A DNA stretch of 64,000 bases. It comes from an uncultured Clostridia bacterium (GTDB lineage Bacteria > Bacillota > Clostridia > Christensenellales > Borkfalkiaceae). The stretch lies in NCBI GenBank assembly GCA_944354535.1, contig CALVPY010000003.1:21028-85027 (forward strand), written 5' to 3'. The translations under genes and the position numbers were made by a program. Under the pieces are notes generated by a model, which worked only from the letters and a program-made list of their open reading frames with translations, was not told where the DNA came from and did not search any database. The stretch's first letter is position 1. Every line of letters begins with the position of its first letter. Below, piece by piece: positions 15,026-23,221 of this stretch.

Positions 15026-16050
15026 GCCTTCTCCGCAATGTCGAGGATGAGCCGTTCGGTATCCTCCCAGCCGAGGCAGGGATCGGTGATGGACTGCCCG
15101 AACACGATGTCGTGCTTCTGATTGCCCTCGACGAGGAAGCTTTCGATCATGAACCCCTTGACGATCTGTTTGAAATCTGCGTCGTAGAGGCGGTTCTGCA
15201 TGACCTCCTCCACGATCCTGATCTGCTGGCGGAACTGCTTGCCCGAATTGGAGTGGTTGGCGTCGATGATGACGGCGGGATTTTTGAGCTCGCCGTTGGA
15301 GCGGCGGTAGCCTTCGAAGACGCGCATCACCGTCTCGTAATGGAAGTTGGGGATGTCGTTGCCGTAGGAATCGACCATGCCCCGAAGGACGGCGTGGGCG
15401 TATTCGTTGCCGTCCGTCGCCACCTGATAGTTGCCGTATTTGAAGACCTGCGGGCTCTGCGCCGCATAGACGGAGTTGAGCATGACGGGGATGCTGCCGC
15501 CCATGGGGTTCTTGATGCCGACGGGAAGATCGATGCCGCTCGAAACAAGGCGGTGCATCTGATTTTCGCTCGAACGCGCCCCCACGGCGATATACGTCAA
15601 AAGATCTTCGAGGAAGGGATAGTTTTCGGGATAGAGCATCTCGTCCGCCGCCGAAAGCCCGCTCTCCTCGATGGCGCGGATGTGCAGCTCGCGGATGGTG
15701 CGGATGCCGCGGACGATGTCTTCCTTGTTTTCGGGGTCGGGCTGGGAGAACATCCCCTTATAGCCCACGCCCTTGGTGCGCGGCTTGTTGGTGTAGATGC
15801 GGGGGACGAGGACGAGCTTATCCTTGACGCGCTCGTTGAGCTTGCCCAAACGGCGCACATATTCGAGCACGGGCGCGCTCTCGTGCGCGGAACAGGGCCC
15901 GATGATGAGGAGGAGCTTATCGGTGCGCCCTGCGATGACGTCCATCGTAAGGCGGTCGCGCTCCTTTTTGATGGCGGTGAGTTCTTTGGTCAGCGGCAGC
16001 TCGTCGCGCAGCTGCTCGGGGGAAGGGATGTGAGCCTGTCTTGTGAACAT
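15022..16050 (-). CDS. aroF: DAHP synthase, class I alpha (AroFGH type)
   Basis: Condenses phosphoenolpyruvate and erythrose 4-phosphate, the first step of the shikimate pathway. At 342 residues it has the metal-ligand Cys in GPCSAH (C53), PRIYTNKPRTKGVGYKG, GIKNPMGG and IDANHSNSGK. This is the Escherichia coli-like type I-alpha form rather than the type I-beta form common in Bacilli. Sensitivity to Phe, Tyr or Trp cannot be told from sequence. It sits between coaD and pheA; AAGAGG precedes the ATG. Confidence 0.93.
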   Translation of the reverse strand: MFTRQAHIPSPEQLRDELPLTKELTAIKKERDRLTMDVIAGRTDKLLLIIGPCSAHESAPVLEYVRRLGKLNERVKDKLVLVPRIYTNKPRTKGVGYKGMFSQPDPENKEDIVRGIRTIRELHIRAIEESGLSAADEMLYPENYPFLEDLLTYIAVGARSSENQMHRLVSSGIDLPVGIKNPMGGSIPVMLNSVYAAQSPQVFKYGNYQVATDGNEYAHAVLRGMVDSYGNDIPNFHYETVMRVFEGYRRSNGELKNPAVIIDANHSNSGKQFRQQIRIVEEVMQNRLYDADFKQIVKGFMIESFLVEGNQKHDIVFGQSITDPCLGWEDTERLILDIAEKA

Positions 16051-16053
16051 AAA

Positions 16054-16527
16054 TTATCCTCTTGTTGTGATATATGAGTAAACTGCGGCGGGGACGTACC
16101 GTTCAAACGGCTTCCCGAACGAAATGCAGTTTTTGACTAAGGTCGAACTGATATGGAGGTGCTCCTTCTCGCAGGGGAGATAGAGGGTGATCATCTCCTT
16201 ATCGAGGTCGCGGCTCGCGTAAAAGTCGGCGTTCTCGTACTCGAAGTCCACCGTGTTGCGCAGCCCGCGCACATAGAAGCGGGTGTTTTCCTTTTTCAAA
16301 AGATCGACGATGACGCCGTCCCATGCGAGCACTCTGACGCGCGGCTCGTTTTCATAGGTCTTCTGCACCATTTGAAGGCGCTCTTCGAGCGAAAACATAC
16401 AGTGCTTGCGCTTGTTTTCGGCAATGGCGACAACGACTTCGTCAAAGAGCGCAAGGCACTTTTTCACGGTGTCGTCATGCCCGAGCGTGAAGGGATCGAA
16501 CGTCCCCGCGAATACGCATTTTTTCAT
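16054..16527 (-). CDS. coaD: Phosphopantetheine adenylyltransferase
   Basis: Transfers AMP from ATP to 4'-phosphopantetheine, giving dephospho-CoA. At 157 residues it has the nucleotidyltransferase TxGH motif at 14-17 (FDPFTLGH) and the C-terminal HISSTLVK, equivalent to ISSTxxR. The start was set at the ATG with GGAGGAG upstream, overlapping rsmD by 4 nt; a longer frame reads Arg-rich nonsense. Confidence 0.95.
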   Translation of the reverse strand: MKKCVFAGTFDPFTLGHDDTVKKCLALFDEVVVAIAENKRKHCMFSLEERLQMVQKTYENEPRVRVLAWDGVIVDLLKKENTRFYVRGLRNTVDFEYENADFYASRDLDKEMITLYLPCEKEHLHISSTLVKNCISFGKPFERYVPAAVYSYITTRG

Positions 16528-17066
16528 TGCTCTCCTCCTGCCGCAGGGCGGAAAAAATACACCCGCGTGCGGCCGTAACGGCGCGCATCGGCTGTTTCCC
16601 AGCCTATGGGGGCGCTCTCTTCGCGCTCCCCTTCGAAGACGACGAGCCCGCCCTCTTCCAAAAGCCCGCGCTCTTTCACGAGCGCCAGAATTTCCGCAAG
16701 GCATTCCATGCGGTAGGGCGGGTCGCAGAAGATGAGGCGGAACTTGCCCGAAATGCTCCTTAAACAGCTCTTATAATCGAGGTTGTAGACGGCCGCGCTC
16801 TCGCCCACTTTCTGCAAATTGGCGCGGCAGACTTTGAGGCTTTCCTTAGAGCTGTCGTTGAAGACCGCTTCCGCCGCCCCGCGGGATAAGCTCTCGATGC
16901 CGAGCGCCCCGCTCCCCGCAAAGAGATCGAGAACGCGCGCCCCTTGAAAGCAGGGCGTCAGGATCTGAAAGACGGACTCCTTGACGCGGTCGGCAGTGGG
17001 GCGGATGTCCATGCCCCGAAATTCCTGCAGGACGCGGCCGCGGTATTTTCCCGCAACGATCCTCAT
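16524..17066 (-). CDS. rsmD: 16S rRNA (guanine-966 N2) methyltransferase
   Basis: A Rossmann-fold SAM methyltransferase of 180 residues. SAM motif LDLFAGSGALGIE lies at about 46-58 and the catalytic DPPY at 115-118. The rsmD-coaD pair is a conserved bacterial arrangement. It overlaps both neighbours by 4 nt. Confidence 0.94.
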   Translation of the reverse strand: MRIVAGKYRGRVLQEFRGMDIRPTADRVKESVFQILTPCFQGARVLDLFAGSGALGIESLSRGAAEAVFNDSSKESLKVCRANLQKVGESAAVYNLDYKSCLRSISGKFRLIFCDPPYRMECLAEILALVKERGLLEEGGLVVFEGEREESAPIGWETADARRYGRTRVYFFRPAAGGEQ

Positions 17067-17827
17067 TTCTTTTTCTTGGACTGCAGCGTCTTTCTTCGCT
17101 GCGCCTCCGTCTGTTCGCGGTGGAGCCGCGCCTCGCGCGCAGCTTCCGCAGCCGCCTTGACGGCCGCCTCGCGCGCCTCCTGTTCGGCACGCTTGCGCTT
17201 ATTTGCATAGGCGCCGAGGATATAGAAGACACCGCTCACGACGATGGGCACGAGGATGGTGGGAATGGTCCAGAAATAGGAAAGGCTCCCGGGAGTGAAC
17301 ACGAAGTTCCTCAGCCAGGTGATGGGAACGACGGCGCACCCCGCGAGCAGGACGAACGCCAGGATGACGCGGCTGCCCGCCGGTTCCGTGCCCTCGAGCG
17401 CCCCCGAAAGGATGCCGAGGATGAGGACGGGAAGGCCGAGGAGCGCGCCGATAAAAAACCCCTTCCAGGGGCGGTACTCCCGTTCGAGATGATGATCGAA
17501 GGAGGCGGGGATGCCATCTTCCCGCTCCCGCTTGCGGAGGAGCTGCCCGGTAAGGAAGGTATCGTAATGGGTGCTCCCGAAATGGAAGAGGAGATGGGCA
17601 TTGAAAAAGATGCCGCCCGCGATACAGATGACGCCGAGCACGATCTCCAGCCAATCGAGCTCGACCAGCTGAGACGCCAACAGCAAGAGCCCCATGAAAA
17701 AATACATGAGCGCCGGGGTCATCACCCGCCGCCAGCCCTCCAGCTGCGTGCGCCAGAAGAGCTGCCAGCCGTTGGGATGCGCGTAATCGGTGCGTTTTTT
17801 GGGTTTTTTGGGTGCTTCGTTGAGCAT
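17063..17827 (-). CDS. Uncharacterised membrane protein
   Basis: 254 residues; not recognised. About five hydrophobic segments (beginning YFFMGLLLLASQLV, LEIVLGVICIAGGIFFNAHLLF, GFFIGALLGLPVLILGILSG, VILAFVLLAGCAVVPI, IPTILVPIVVSGVFYIL) are followed by a highly charged coiled-coil tail rich in Ala, Glu, Arg and Lys. It is the first gene of an operon with rsmD, coaD, aroF and pheA. The ATG at 17827 was chosen because GGAGGG precedes it; the frame extends further upstream without support. Confidence 0.75.
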   Translation of the reverse strand: MLNEAPKKPKKRTDYAHPNGWQLFWRTQLEGWRRVMTPALMYFFMGLLLLASQLVELDWLEIVLGVICIAGGIFFNAHLLFHFGSTHYDTFLTGQLLRKREREDGIPASFDHHLEREYRPWKGFFIGALLGLPVLILGILSGALEGTEPAGSRVILAFVLLAGCAVVPITWLRNFVFTPGSLSYFWTIPTILVPIVVSGVFYILGAYANKRKRAEQEAREAAVKAAAEAAREARLHREQTEAQRRKTLQSKKKK

Positions 17828-17869
17828 GGTTCCCTCCGTATGGACCGCTGCCGTACAGCGGCTCTCTTT

Positions 17870-17898
17870 ATTATACGCGCAAGTGCGCGCGCTGTCAA
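17870..17898 (-). promoter_or_regulatory. Promoter of the rsmD-coaD-aroF-pheA operon
   Basis: TTGACA (17893-17898), 17-nt spacer, TATAAT (17870-17875) on the minus strand. It begins directly after the 5-FCL stop codon. The leader is about 35 nt and includes a CCGCTG...CAGCGG hairpin. Confidence 0.85.
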
Positions 17899-17902
17899 GC
17901 AT

Positions 17903-18430
17903 TCACAAAAAGCGCGTGACGCCGAGTTCGGTGACAACTGCGTGAAGGGGCATATCCGTCTCCTCGCGGGGCAGCCCCTCCACGGCCTGTCCTGCATAAG
18001 AAAGCCCCACGCGCAGCACGTCGGGATGCAGGGCAAAGTACCTGTCGTAGTACCCTCCTCCGTAGCCGAGGCGATACCCCTCCCCGTCCCATGCAAGCAG
18101 CGGCGTGAGTGCGATGCGGCAGGTCTCCTCCTCTCCCCCTTTTGGCTGCAAAATGCCGTATGCGCCCGCTTCGAGGGGCTCCCGATAGCGCACGGAACGC
18201 ATGACGCCCCCTTCGATAAGGGGTACGCACACCCTCTTTCCGCGCGCAAGGAGGGAACGGACGAGCCCCTCCGTCGCGGCTTCCGAACCGAAGGAAAGAT
18301 AGACAAAGAAGCTCTCCTCTGCCCCGAAGGCGGAAAGCACGTTTTCTTCGATCAGCTTGTCCTTTTCGGGGCTTTTGAGCCCCGCACGCACTTCTTTCAT
18401 GCGCGCTCTTATCATTTTCTTTTCATCCAT
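17903..18430 (-). CDS. 5-formyltetrahydrofolate cyclo-ligase
   Basis: ATP-dependent conversion of 5-formyl-THF to 5,10-methenyl-THF. At 175 residues it carries the family signature GYGGGYYDRY at 122-131 and the N-terminal basic helix. Its start overlaps the end of alr by 8 nt, so both are likely read from the alr promoter. Called ygfA/fau in other bacteria. Confidence 0.92.
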   Translation of the reverse strand: MDEKKMIRARMKEVRAGLKSPEKDKLIEENVLSAFGAEESFFVYLSFGSEAATEGLVRSLLARGKRVCVPLIEGGVMRSVRYREPLEAGAYGILQPKGGEEETCRIALTPLLAWDGEGYRLGYGGGYYDRYFALHPDVLRVGLSYAGQAVEGLPREETDMPLHAVVTELGVTRFL

Positions 18431-19412
18431 ATCTCTTCTCCGCCCCCTGCAGAACGCGCAGAAGGGCCTCATATTCCGTTGTCCCGTGGGCGCGGGCATA
18501 TCCCGTGACATTGCAAAGGACGAGCTTCTGCGCCCCGACCTTCGCCCTGCCTCCGCGCACGCAGGCGTCCATGCAGAGCGTTTCGCCGAAGAGCCCGCCC
18601 GTGCGGAAGAAACCGTCGCCGTAGCCAAGCCGCAGCGTGTGAAAACACTTCTCTTCCCCCGCGCGCCCGTAACCCGCGCCGTCACCGACGCGCGTACAGG
18701 TATGAGAAACGGGCGCATAGATGCGGGCGGCAGGAGACAGCGGGAGCGCGCCCTCAAAGCCCGCGGGCGCATATCCGTACAGCCCGATGCCCGGCCGCAC
18801 GGCGTCCAAACAGTACTCCCTTCCTGCCAGAATGCCGCCCGTCGCCGCAAGATGGCGCACGGCGCCGGGGAAGACAGAACGCACCCCGTTTGCCGCCCTT
18901 TGAAAGAGGGCGAGCTGGCTCTTTCGCACGGCCTCCTCGTGCGGCGCCCAAAGGTGGGAATAGACGCCCGTAAGGCAAGCCCCGAGCGCCCTTGCCCGCC
19001 GCGCCATACGCCCCGCCCCCGCGGGAGAAACGCCGTAGCGGTTCATTCCCGTGTTGACGGCAAGATGAAAGGGAACGCCCGCCTCCGCCGCGAGCAGGAG
19101 GGAGCGGGGGGAAGAGACGGTCGCGGTAAGGCCGTATGCCCGAAGGCGCAGGGCGTCCTCTCTGTCGAGAGGCGGGGCAAAGACTAAGACGGGCGCGCGG
19201 ATGCCCGCGATGCGAAGGGCCGCGCCCTCTTTGACGGTCGCCGTGCAAAAGCCCGAGGCGATATCTCCGAGGGCGTGGGCGATATGTTCCGCGCCGTGGC
19301 CGTAACCGTCGTCCTTGACGACGGCATAAAGCGCCGTATTTGCCTTTTTTACAAGGAGACGCGCGTTCTTCCGGATGCGTCCGAGCGATATTTCCGCCAC
19401 TACTTGCTGCAT
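18423..19412 (-). CDS. alr: Alanine racemase
   Basis: A PLP-dependent racemase that makes D-Ala for the cell wall. PLP lysine is K33 in AVVKDDGYGHG; the second catalytic residue is Y248 in DGAGYGRAG. Other words are HLAVNTGMNRYG, YSHLWAP and VRPGIGLYG. At 329 residues it is shorter than the usual 370-390, mainly through a compact C-terminal domain. The start at 19412 was chosen because MQQVVAEISLGRIRKN is the usual N-terminus; a -10-like TACAAT lies 6 nt before it and no ribosome site is visible. It may be a sporulation-type paralogue. Confidence 0.9.
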   Translation of the reverse strand: MQQVVAEISLGRIRKNARLLVKKANTALYAVVKDDGYGHGAEHIAHALGDIASGFCTATVKEGAALRIAGIRAPVLVFAPPLDREDALRLRAYGLTATVSSPRSLLLAAEAGVPFHLAVNTGMNRYGVSPAGAGRMARRARALGACLTGVYSHLWAPHEEAVRKSQLALFQRAANGVRSVFPGAVRHLAATGGILAGREYCLDAVRPGIGLYGYAPAGFEGALPLSPAARIYAPVSHTCTRVGDGAGYGRAGEEKCFHTLRLGYGDGFFRTGGLFGETLCMDACVRGGRAKVGAQKLVLCNVTGYARAHGTTEYEALLRVLQGAEKRYG

Positions 19413-19432
19413 ACTTCCATTGTATGCAGAAC
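19410..19432 (-). promoter_or_regulatory. -10 element abutting the alr start codon
   Basis: On the minus strand, CTGCATACAATGGAAGT-ATG. TACAAT ends 6 nt before the ATG. The word CGTTCTGCATACAATGGA is nearly the same as that before the amidase gene (TGTTTTGCATACAATGGA). Confidence 0.45.
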
Positions 19433-19575
19433 GAGGCAGAGGGAGCGCAATTGCAGCCCCATCCACGCGAGAGGCGGCGCGTTATCCGAGGCTTACCTCG
19501 GCAACATGACGGAAGGAGTTCTGGCAGGAAAAAGAGAACTGCCGTTTTCGGAAACGAACCTACTAAAATCAAGGC

Positions 19576-19621
19576 GACTCCCTCAGTCGCCTTCGGCGAC
19601 AGCTCCCCCATGGGAGGAGCC
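19576..19621 (-). repeat. R2 element, inverted
   Basis: On the minus strand GGCTCCTCCCATGGGGGAGCTGTC-GCC-gaa-GGC-GACTGAGGGAGTC in outline: the conserved ends with the shortest private stem (GCC/GGC). Confidence 0.55.
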
Positions 19622-19785
19622 AAGAAGATCATCGCTCCCCTGCTTCTAAAATGAAATCCCGCGAGGAGGGTCTTACTTCCTCTACAATCACTTCCGCGAG
19701 CAAAACCACGCTTTTGCGCTGCGGGACCCAATTTGTACCCGCAGGGCATAAATGCCATACTTGGCACTTACTGTATCATAAGGAC

Positions 19786-19812
19786 AAAAAAGCGGGCGGC
19801 CGAAACCGCCCG
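19786..19812 (-). terminator. Terminator after the zinc-ribbon gene
   Basis: CGGGCGG and CCGCCCG (7 bp) with a 6-nt loop, then a run of T on the minus strand. It ends 60 nt past the stop codon. Confidence 0.6.
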
Positions 19813-19839
19813 TTAAATCAACCGACCTCACCCCTCACG

Positions 19840-19868
19840 GCATTTGTTTTGCGAAGCAAAAGAAATGC
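19840..19868. repeat. Hairpin with GAA triloop and G/G mismatch
   Basis: GCATTT-G-TTTTGC-gaa-GCAAAA-G-AAATGC. Same design as the hairpins at 89, 349, 913 and 5842. Confidence 0.5.
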
Positions 19869-19876
19869 GTGAACTT

Positions 19877-20575
19877 TTATTCTTTGTATATAAACCTGCG
19901 GCAGTGCTCGCATTCGATGACGTTGCCGCCCTCGAGCGCGCTCTGCTGGGCGATCGCGAAGTCCATGCCGCAGATGCACCGCCCATTCGTCAACGGCACG
20001 ATGACGGGGAAGATGCGGTCTTTGCGCTTGGCTTTATAGCGGGCGAGGATATCGGCGGGGATATTCTTGCCGATCGCATCGAGGCGGTCGCCTATCGCCT
20101 TGACCTCCGCCGCGCGGGATGCCTTGACCTCCTTGAACTTTTCGTTATATTCCTTATACTGTTTCTGCATGGAGATGGTCTGCTTCTTCATGCGCTGATA
20201 TTCTTCCGAAGCATTCTCGATCTCGGAGACGAGCTTGTTGAGCTCATTTTTGAGCGAGCGGAGCTGATCGGAGAGCGTCTGCACCTTCTTTTTATAAAAT
20301 GCGACGTCTCCGCCCGCCTCGATCATCTCGTCGATCTCGGCGTATTCCGAGATCGCCTTGTTGAGCTCCTGATAGTTGTGCGTGAGACGGATCGCCATCT
20401 CCTTGAGTTCGCGGGCGCGGGCGTCCATCGCTTCGAGCTTTTCCGCCGCCGTCTCCATGAACTTCTTGGCCTGGACGTACTTCTTGCGTTCGTCGCTCCC
20501 CGCGATCTCCTGCTCGATCTTGCGGAGTTCCGCATCCACCTTCTGATATTCGAGTAATTCCTTCGAAACTGCCAT
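19877..20575 (-). CDS. Coiled-coil protein with C4 zinc ribbon (CT398/zf-RING_7 type)
   Basis: 232 residues. About 170 residues of charged heptad-rich coiled coil are followed by a C4 zinc ribbon (CICG and CEHC). Family members are conserved next to nif3/YqfO in many Bacillota and Chlamydiae; the role is not established, though nucleic-acid or membrane-trafficking links have been proposed. A CCTGCC-ttcg-GGCAGG hairpin lies just before the ribosome site AAAGGAG. Confidence 0.82.
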   Translation of the reverse strand: MAVSKELLEYQKVDAELRKIEQEIAGSDERKKYVQAKKFMETAAEKLEAMDARARELKEMAIRLTHNYQELNKAISEYAEIDEMIEAGGDVAFYKKKVQTLSDQLRSLKNELNKLVSEIENASEEYQRMKKQTISMQKQYKEYNEKFKEVKASRAAEVKAIGDRLDAIGKNIPADILARYKAKRKDRIFPVIVPLTNGRCICGMDFAIAQQSALEGGNVIECEHCRRFIYKE

Positions 20576-20608
20576 TTTCTGCTCCTTTCCCTGCCCGAAG
20601 GCAGGCGA

Positions 20609-21385
20609 TTATAATAGACGCGCGTCCTCAAAGAACGCACATTCGATCCTGAAACTGCGCTTCACGCGCTCGAAAAAGCGCTTGAAACCGTAATTTTCCG
20701 CCGCGTAGTGGGTGAGGAGCAGCACGTTCATGCCGCCCTCTATTGCCATTGCGACGAGATGATGCTTGGGATCGGACGAAACGAAGGTATCCGCCCCCTC
20801 TTGAAGAGCGAAAGAAACGCTCTTTTCGTCCATGCCCGCGCCGCAGAAGCTTGCGACCCGTTTGACGGGCCGTTCGCCGTAAACGACGAGCCGCTCCGTT
20901 CGGAACGTCTCCTTGACGCGCGCCGCATATCGTTCGAGCGGCGCTTCTTCCACCTCGAAGACGCGCCCGTACGCGCCGCCCTCCAACCGTTCATACAGTG
21001 CAAGGGCCTGTTCCCCGCCGAGGCCGTACATGAGGCTCTCGTCGATGCCGCCCGCCGCCATATCGAGATTGAGATGGGCGGAAAGGACGGAGATGCCCTC
21101 TCTTGCCGCCGAGAGGACGTTTGCCCCCGCGCCTTCCGGCGTCAGGTTTTTGAGGGGCGCGTAGATGGCGGGATGATGGGTGACGATGAGTTCCGCCCCA
21201 AGCTCCTTCGCTTTTTTTACGGCGGCCGCCGAAAGGTCGAGAGAAAAGAGCGCTCTTTTCACTTCCCGCCCGCAGTCGACGAGCAGCCCGCTGTTGTCGT
21301 ATGCGCCGAACGCTTCGCAGTACGCCCTGCTCAAAGAGAAAGGCGCGATCGCGTCGACAAGTTCATATATCTCCTTCGATCGCAT
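20609..21385 (-). CDS. Nif3-like dinuclear metal centre protein
   Basis: 258 residues of the Nif3/YqfO/GTP cyclohydrolase I type 2 family, which form toroid hexamers with a two-metal site. Metal ligands are visible: HH at 70-71 (VTHHPAIY), HLNLD near 98 and the C-terminal LTHYAAEN. The YqfO-type PII-like insert is short or absent. The start overlaps trmK by 23 nt. Confidence 0.9.
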   Translation of the reverse strand: MRSKEIYELVDAIAPFSLSRAYCEAFGAYDNSGLLVDCGREVKRALFSLDLSAAAVKKAKELGAELIVTHHPAIYAPLKNLTPEGAGANVLSAAREGISVLSAHLNLDMAAGGIDESLMYGLGGEQALALYERLEGGAYGRVFEVEEAPLERYAARVKETFRTERLVVYGERPVKRVASFCGAGMDEKSVSFALQEGADTFVSSDPKHHLVAMAIEGGMNVLLLTHYAAENYGFKRFFERVKRSFRIECAFFEDARLL

Positions 21386-22031
21386 CGAGGATCACCTCCA
21401 GATCGTATCGTTTCCGCCGAAGCTCCTCGCGGCTCTCCCTGCCCATGTCGGGAGACAAGAGGTGCTCGCCGAGTTTTCTCCTCTCCTCTTTGACCCACCT
21501 CAAAAAGGCGGGAGAGGGAGAGAGCAGATTGTCCCTGCCGAAGCGCAGTTCCCATTCGGTATAGCCGTCCGCGCCGCCTTCGGAAGAGGGCGCCTCACCT
21601 GCGATGAGGTCGTAAAACTTGCCATCCTCGAAGGTATAGTCGAGGGTGATGGAGCAGCCCCTTCCGATCAGGAACCGCCGCACCTTTTCGCTGTTCTTCA
21701 TGGGCTGTAAGACGAACTTTTTCGGGAGATACCCGCGCTCCAAGATGCGCACGATCTCCTCCCCTCCCATGCCTGCGATGAGGACGAGATCGCACTCTTT
21801 GACGCCGTCCAGCCCGTCCGCGACGACGGGGATGCAGCGGCCTTCCTCCACCTCACGGCGAAGGAGCGTGCGCGCCTTCTGGAGGCTCCCCGCGCTGATA
21901 TCCGAGATATAGGCGAGGCGGCAGCGGCCGTTTTTCAGCATATACTGCGTGCAGTAGCCGTGATCGCAGCCGATGTCGGCAAACACGTCCGCTTCGGGAA
22001 GATGGGAGCAGATGATGTCGATGCGGCTCAT
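21363..22031 (-). CDS. trmK: tRNA (adenine-22 N1) methyltransferase, TrmK family
   Basis: 222 residues, class I SAM methyltransferase: DIGCDHGY (about 19-26), AGMGGEEI, QPMKNSEKVR. In Bacillus subtilis TrmK (YqfN) makes m1A22 in tRNA. The order rpoD-trmK-nif3 is the standard one. Confidence 0.92.
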   Translation of the reverse strand: MSRIDIICSHLPEADVFADIGCDHGYCTQYMLKNGRCRLAYISDISAGSLQKARTLLRREVEEGRCIPVVADGLDGVKECDLVLIAGMGGEEIVRILERGYLPKKFVLQPMKNSEKVRRFLIGRGCSITLDYTFEDGKFYDLIAGEAPSSEGGADGYTEWELRFGRDNLLSPSPAFLRWVKEERRKLGEHLLSPDMGRESREELRRKRYDLEVILDAIEGDI

Positions 22032-23135
22032 TTACTCCAAAAAGTCCTTGAGCTTGCGGCTGCGGCTGGGATGACGGAGCTTGCGCAGCGCCTTCGCCTC
22101 GATCTGGCGGATGCGCTCACGGGTGACGTTGAATTCCTTGCCCACTTCTTCGAGAGTGCGCGGCTTGCCGTCGTCGATGCCGTAGCGAAGGCGCAGCACC
22201 TTCTCTTCGCGGGGGGTGAGCGTGTCGAGCACGCTTAAAAGCTGCTCCTTGAGCATGATGAAGGAGACGGAGTCGCTGGGCGTCTGCGTCTTGTCGTCCT
22301 CGATGAAGTCGCCGAGATGCGAATCTTCCTCCTCGCCGATGGGCGTTTCGAGCGAGACGGGATCTTGGGCGATCTTCTGGATCTCCCTGACGCGCGCGAC
22401 TTCCACCCCCATGGCGTCGGCGATCTCTTCGGGCGTGGGCTCGCGGCCGTTCTCCTGCAAGAGGATGCGCGAAACGCGGGTGAGCTTGTTGATGGTCTCC
22501 ACCATATGCACGGGGATGCGGATGGTGCGCGCCTGATCGGCAATGGCGCGGGTGATGGACTGACGGATCCACCACGTCGCGTACGTCGAGAACTTGAACC
22601 CCTTCTGATAGTCGAATTTTTCCACCGCCTTCATGAGGCCGAGGTTGCCTTCCTGGATGAGATCGAGAAAGAGCATCCCGCGCCCCACATAGCGCTTGGC
22701 GATGGAGACGACGAGGCGCAGATTGGCCTCCGAGAGGCGCTTTTTCGCCGCCTCGTCCCCTTCCTGCATCCTGCGGGCGAGGTCGATCTCCTCGTCGCCC
22801 GAAAGGAGGGGCACTCTGCCGATGTCCTTTAAGTACATCTTGACGGGATCGTCAAGGCCGATGTCCGAGAGCGCCTGTTCGAAGAGCTCTTTATCCCGCT
22901 CGTCCTCGTCAAAGATCTGGATGCCCGCCTCGGGCAATGCCTTGTAGATCTTCTCGATCTGATTGGGGCCGAGATCGTATTTTTCGAGGACGTCGCAGAG
23001 CGCATTCGTCGAAATGCTGCCCTTCATCTTATAGGCGGAGACGAGCCCGTCGATGACCTCCCCGACCCTCTGATCGGCCCTCTGTTCCGCGGCCTCGGCC
23101 GCAGTCAGCTGCGTTGTCTGTTCGGTTTCTGCCAT
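22032..23135 (-). CDS. rpoD: Primary sigma factor SigA
   Basis: 367 residues. Region 1.1-like N-terminus, region 1.2 ([12 protein letters not shown]), region 2 ([17 protein letters not shown], then [13 protein letters not shown]), region 3 ([11 protein letters not shown]) and region 4.2 HTH ([30 protein letters not shown]). The start was set at the ATG preceded by GGAGGAAAACAT. It explains the TTGACA/TATAAT promoters seen throughout the window. It is in the dgt-dnaG-rpoD operon. Confidence 0.97.
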   Translation of the reverse strand: MAETEQTTQLTAAEAAEQRADQRVGEVIDGLVSAYKMKGSISTNALCDVLEKYDLGPNQIEKIYKALPEAGIQIFDEDERDKELFEQALSDIGLDDPVKMYLKDIGRVPLLSGDEEIDLARRMQEGDEAAKKRLSEANLRLVVSIAKRYVGRGMLFLDLIQEGNLGLMKAVEKFDYQKGFKFSTYATWWIRQSITRAIADQARTIRIPVHMVETINKLTRVSRILLQENGREPTPEEIADAMGVEVARVREIQKIAQDPVSLETPIGEEEDSHLGDFIEDDKTQTPSDSVSFIMLKEQLLSVLDTLTPREEKVLRLRYGIDDGKPRTLEEVGKEFNVTRERIRQIEAKALRKLRHPSRSRKLKDFLE

Positions 23136-23221
23136 ATGTTTTCCTCCGTGTCCCGCTGCGGAATATTTCCGCAAGGGAGTCCTTTGAGTTGTCGGATGAT
23201 GATTCGGGGCTTCGGATCCCG

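Larger units (their letters stand above)
19413..19876. other. Intergenic region between alr and the zinc-ribbon gene
   Basis: No gene seen. It contains an inverted R2 element (19576-19621), a terminator for the zinc-ribbon gene (19786-19812), a hairpin TGCCA-tact-TGGCA near 19753 and a G/G-mismatch hairpin (19840-19868). Confidence 0.5.

Noticed and set aside
17903-18850. Longer N-terminus for 5-formyltetrahydrofolate cyclo-ligase
   Set aside because: The upstream part is an Arg/Ser-rich shadow of alr; the family N-terminus begins at 18430.
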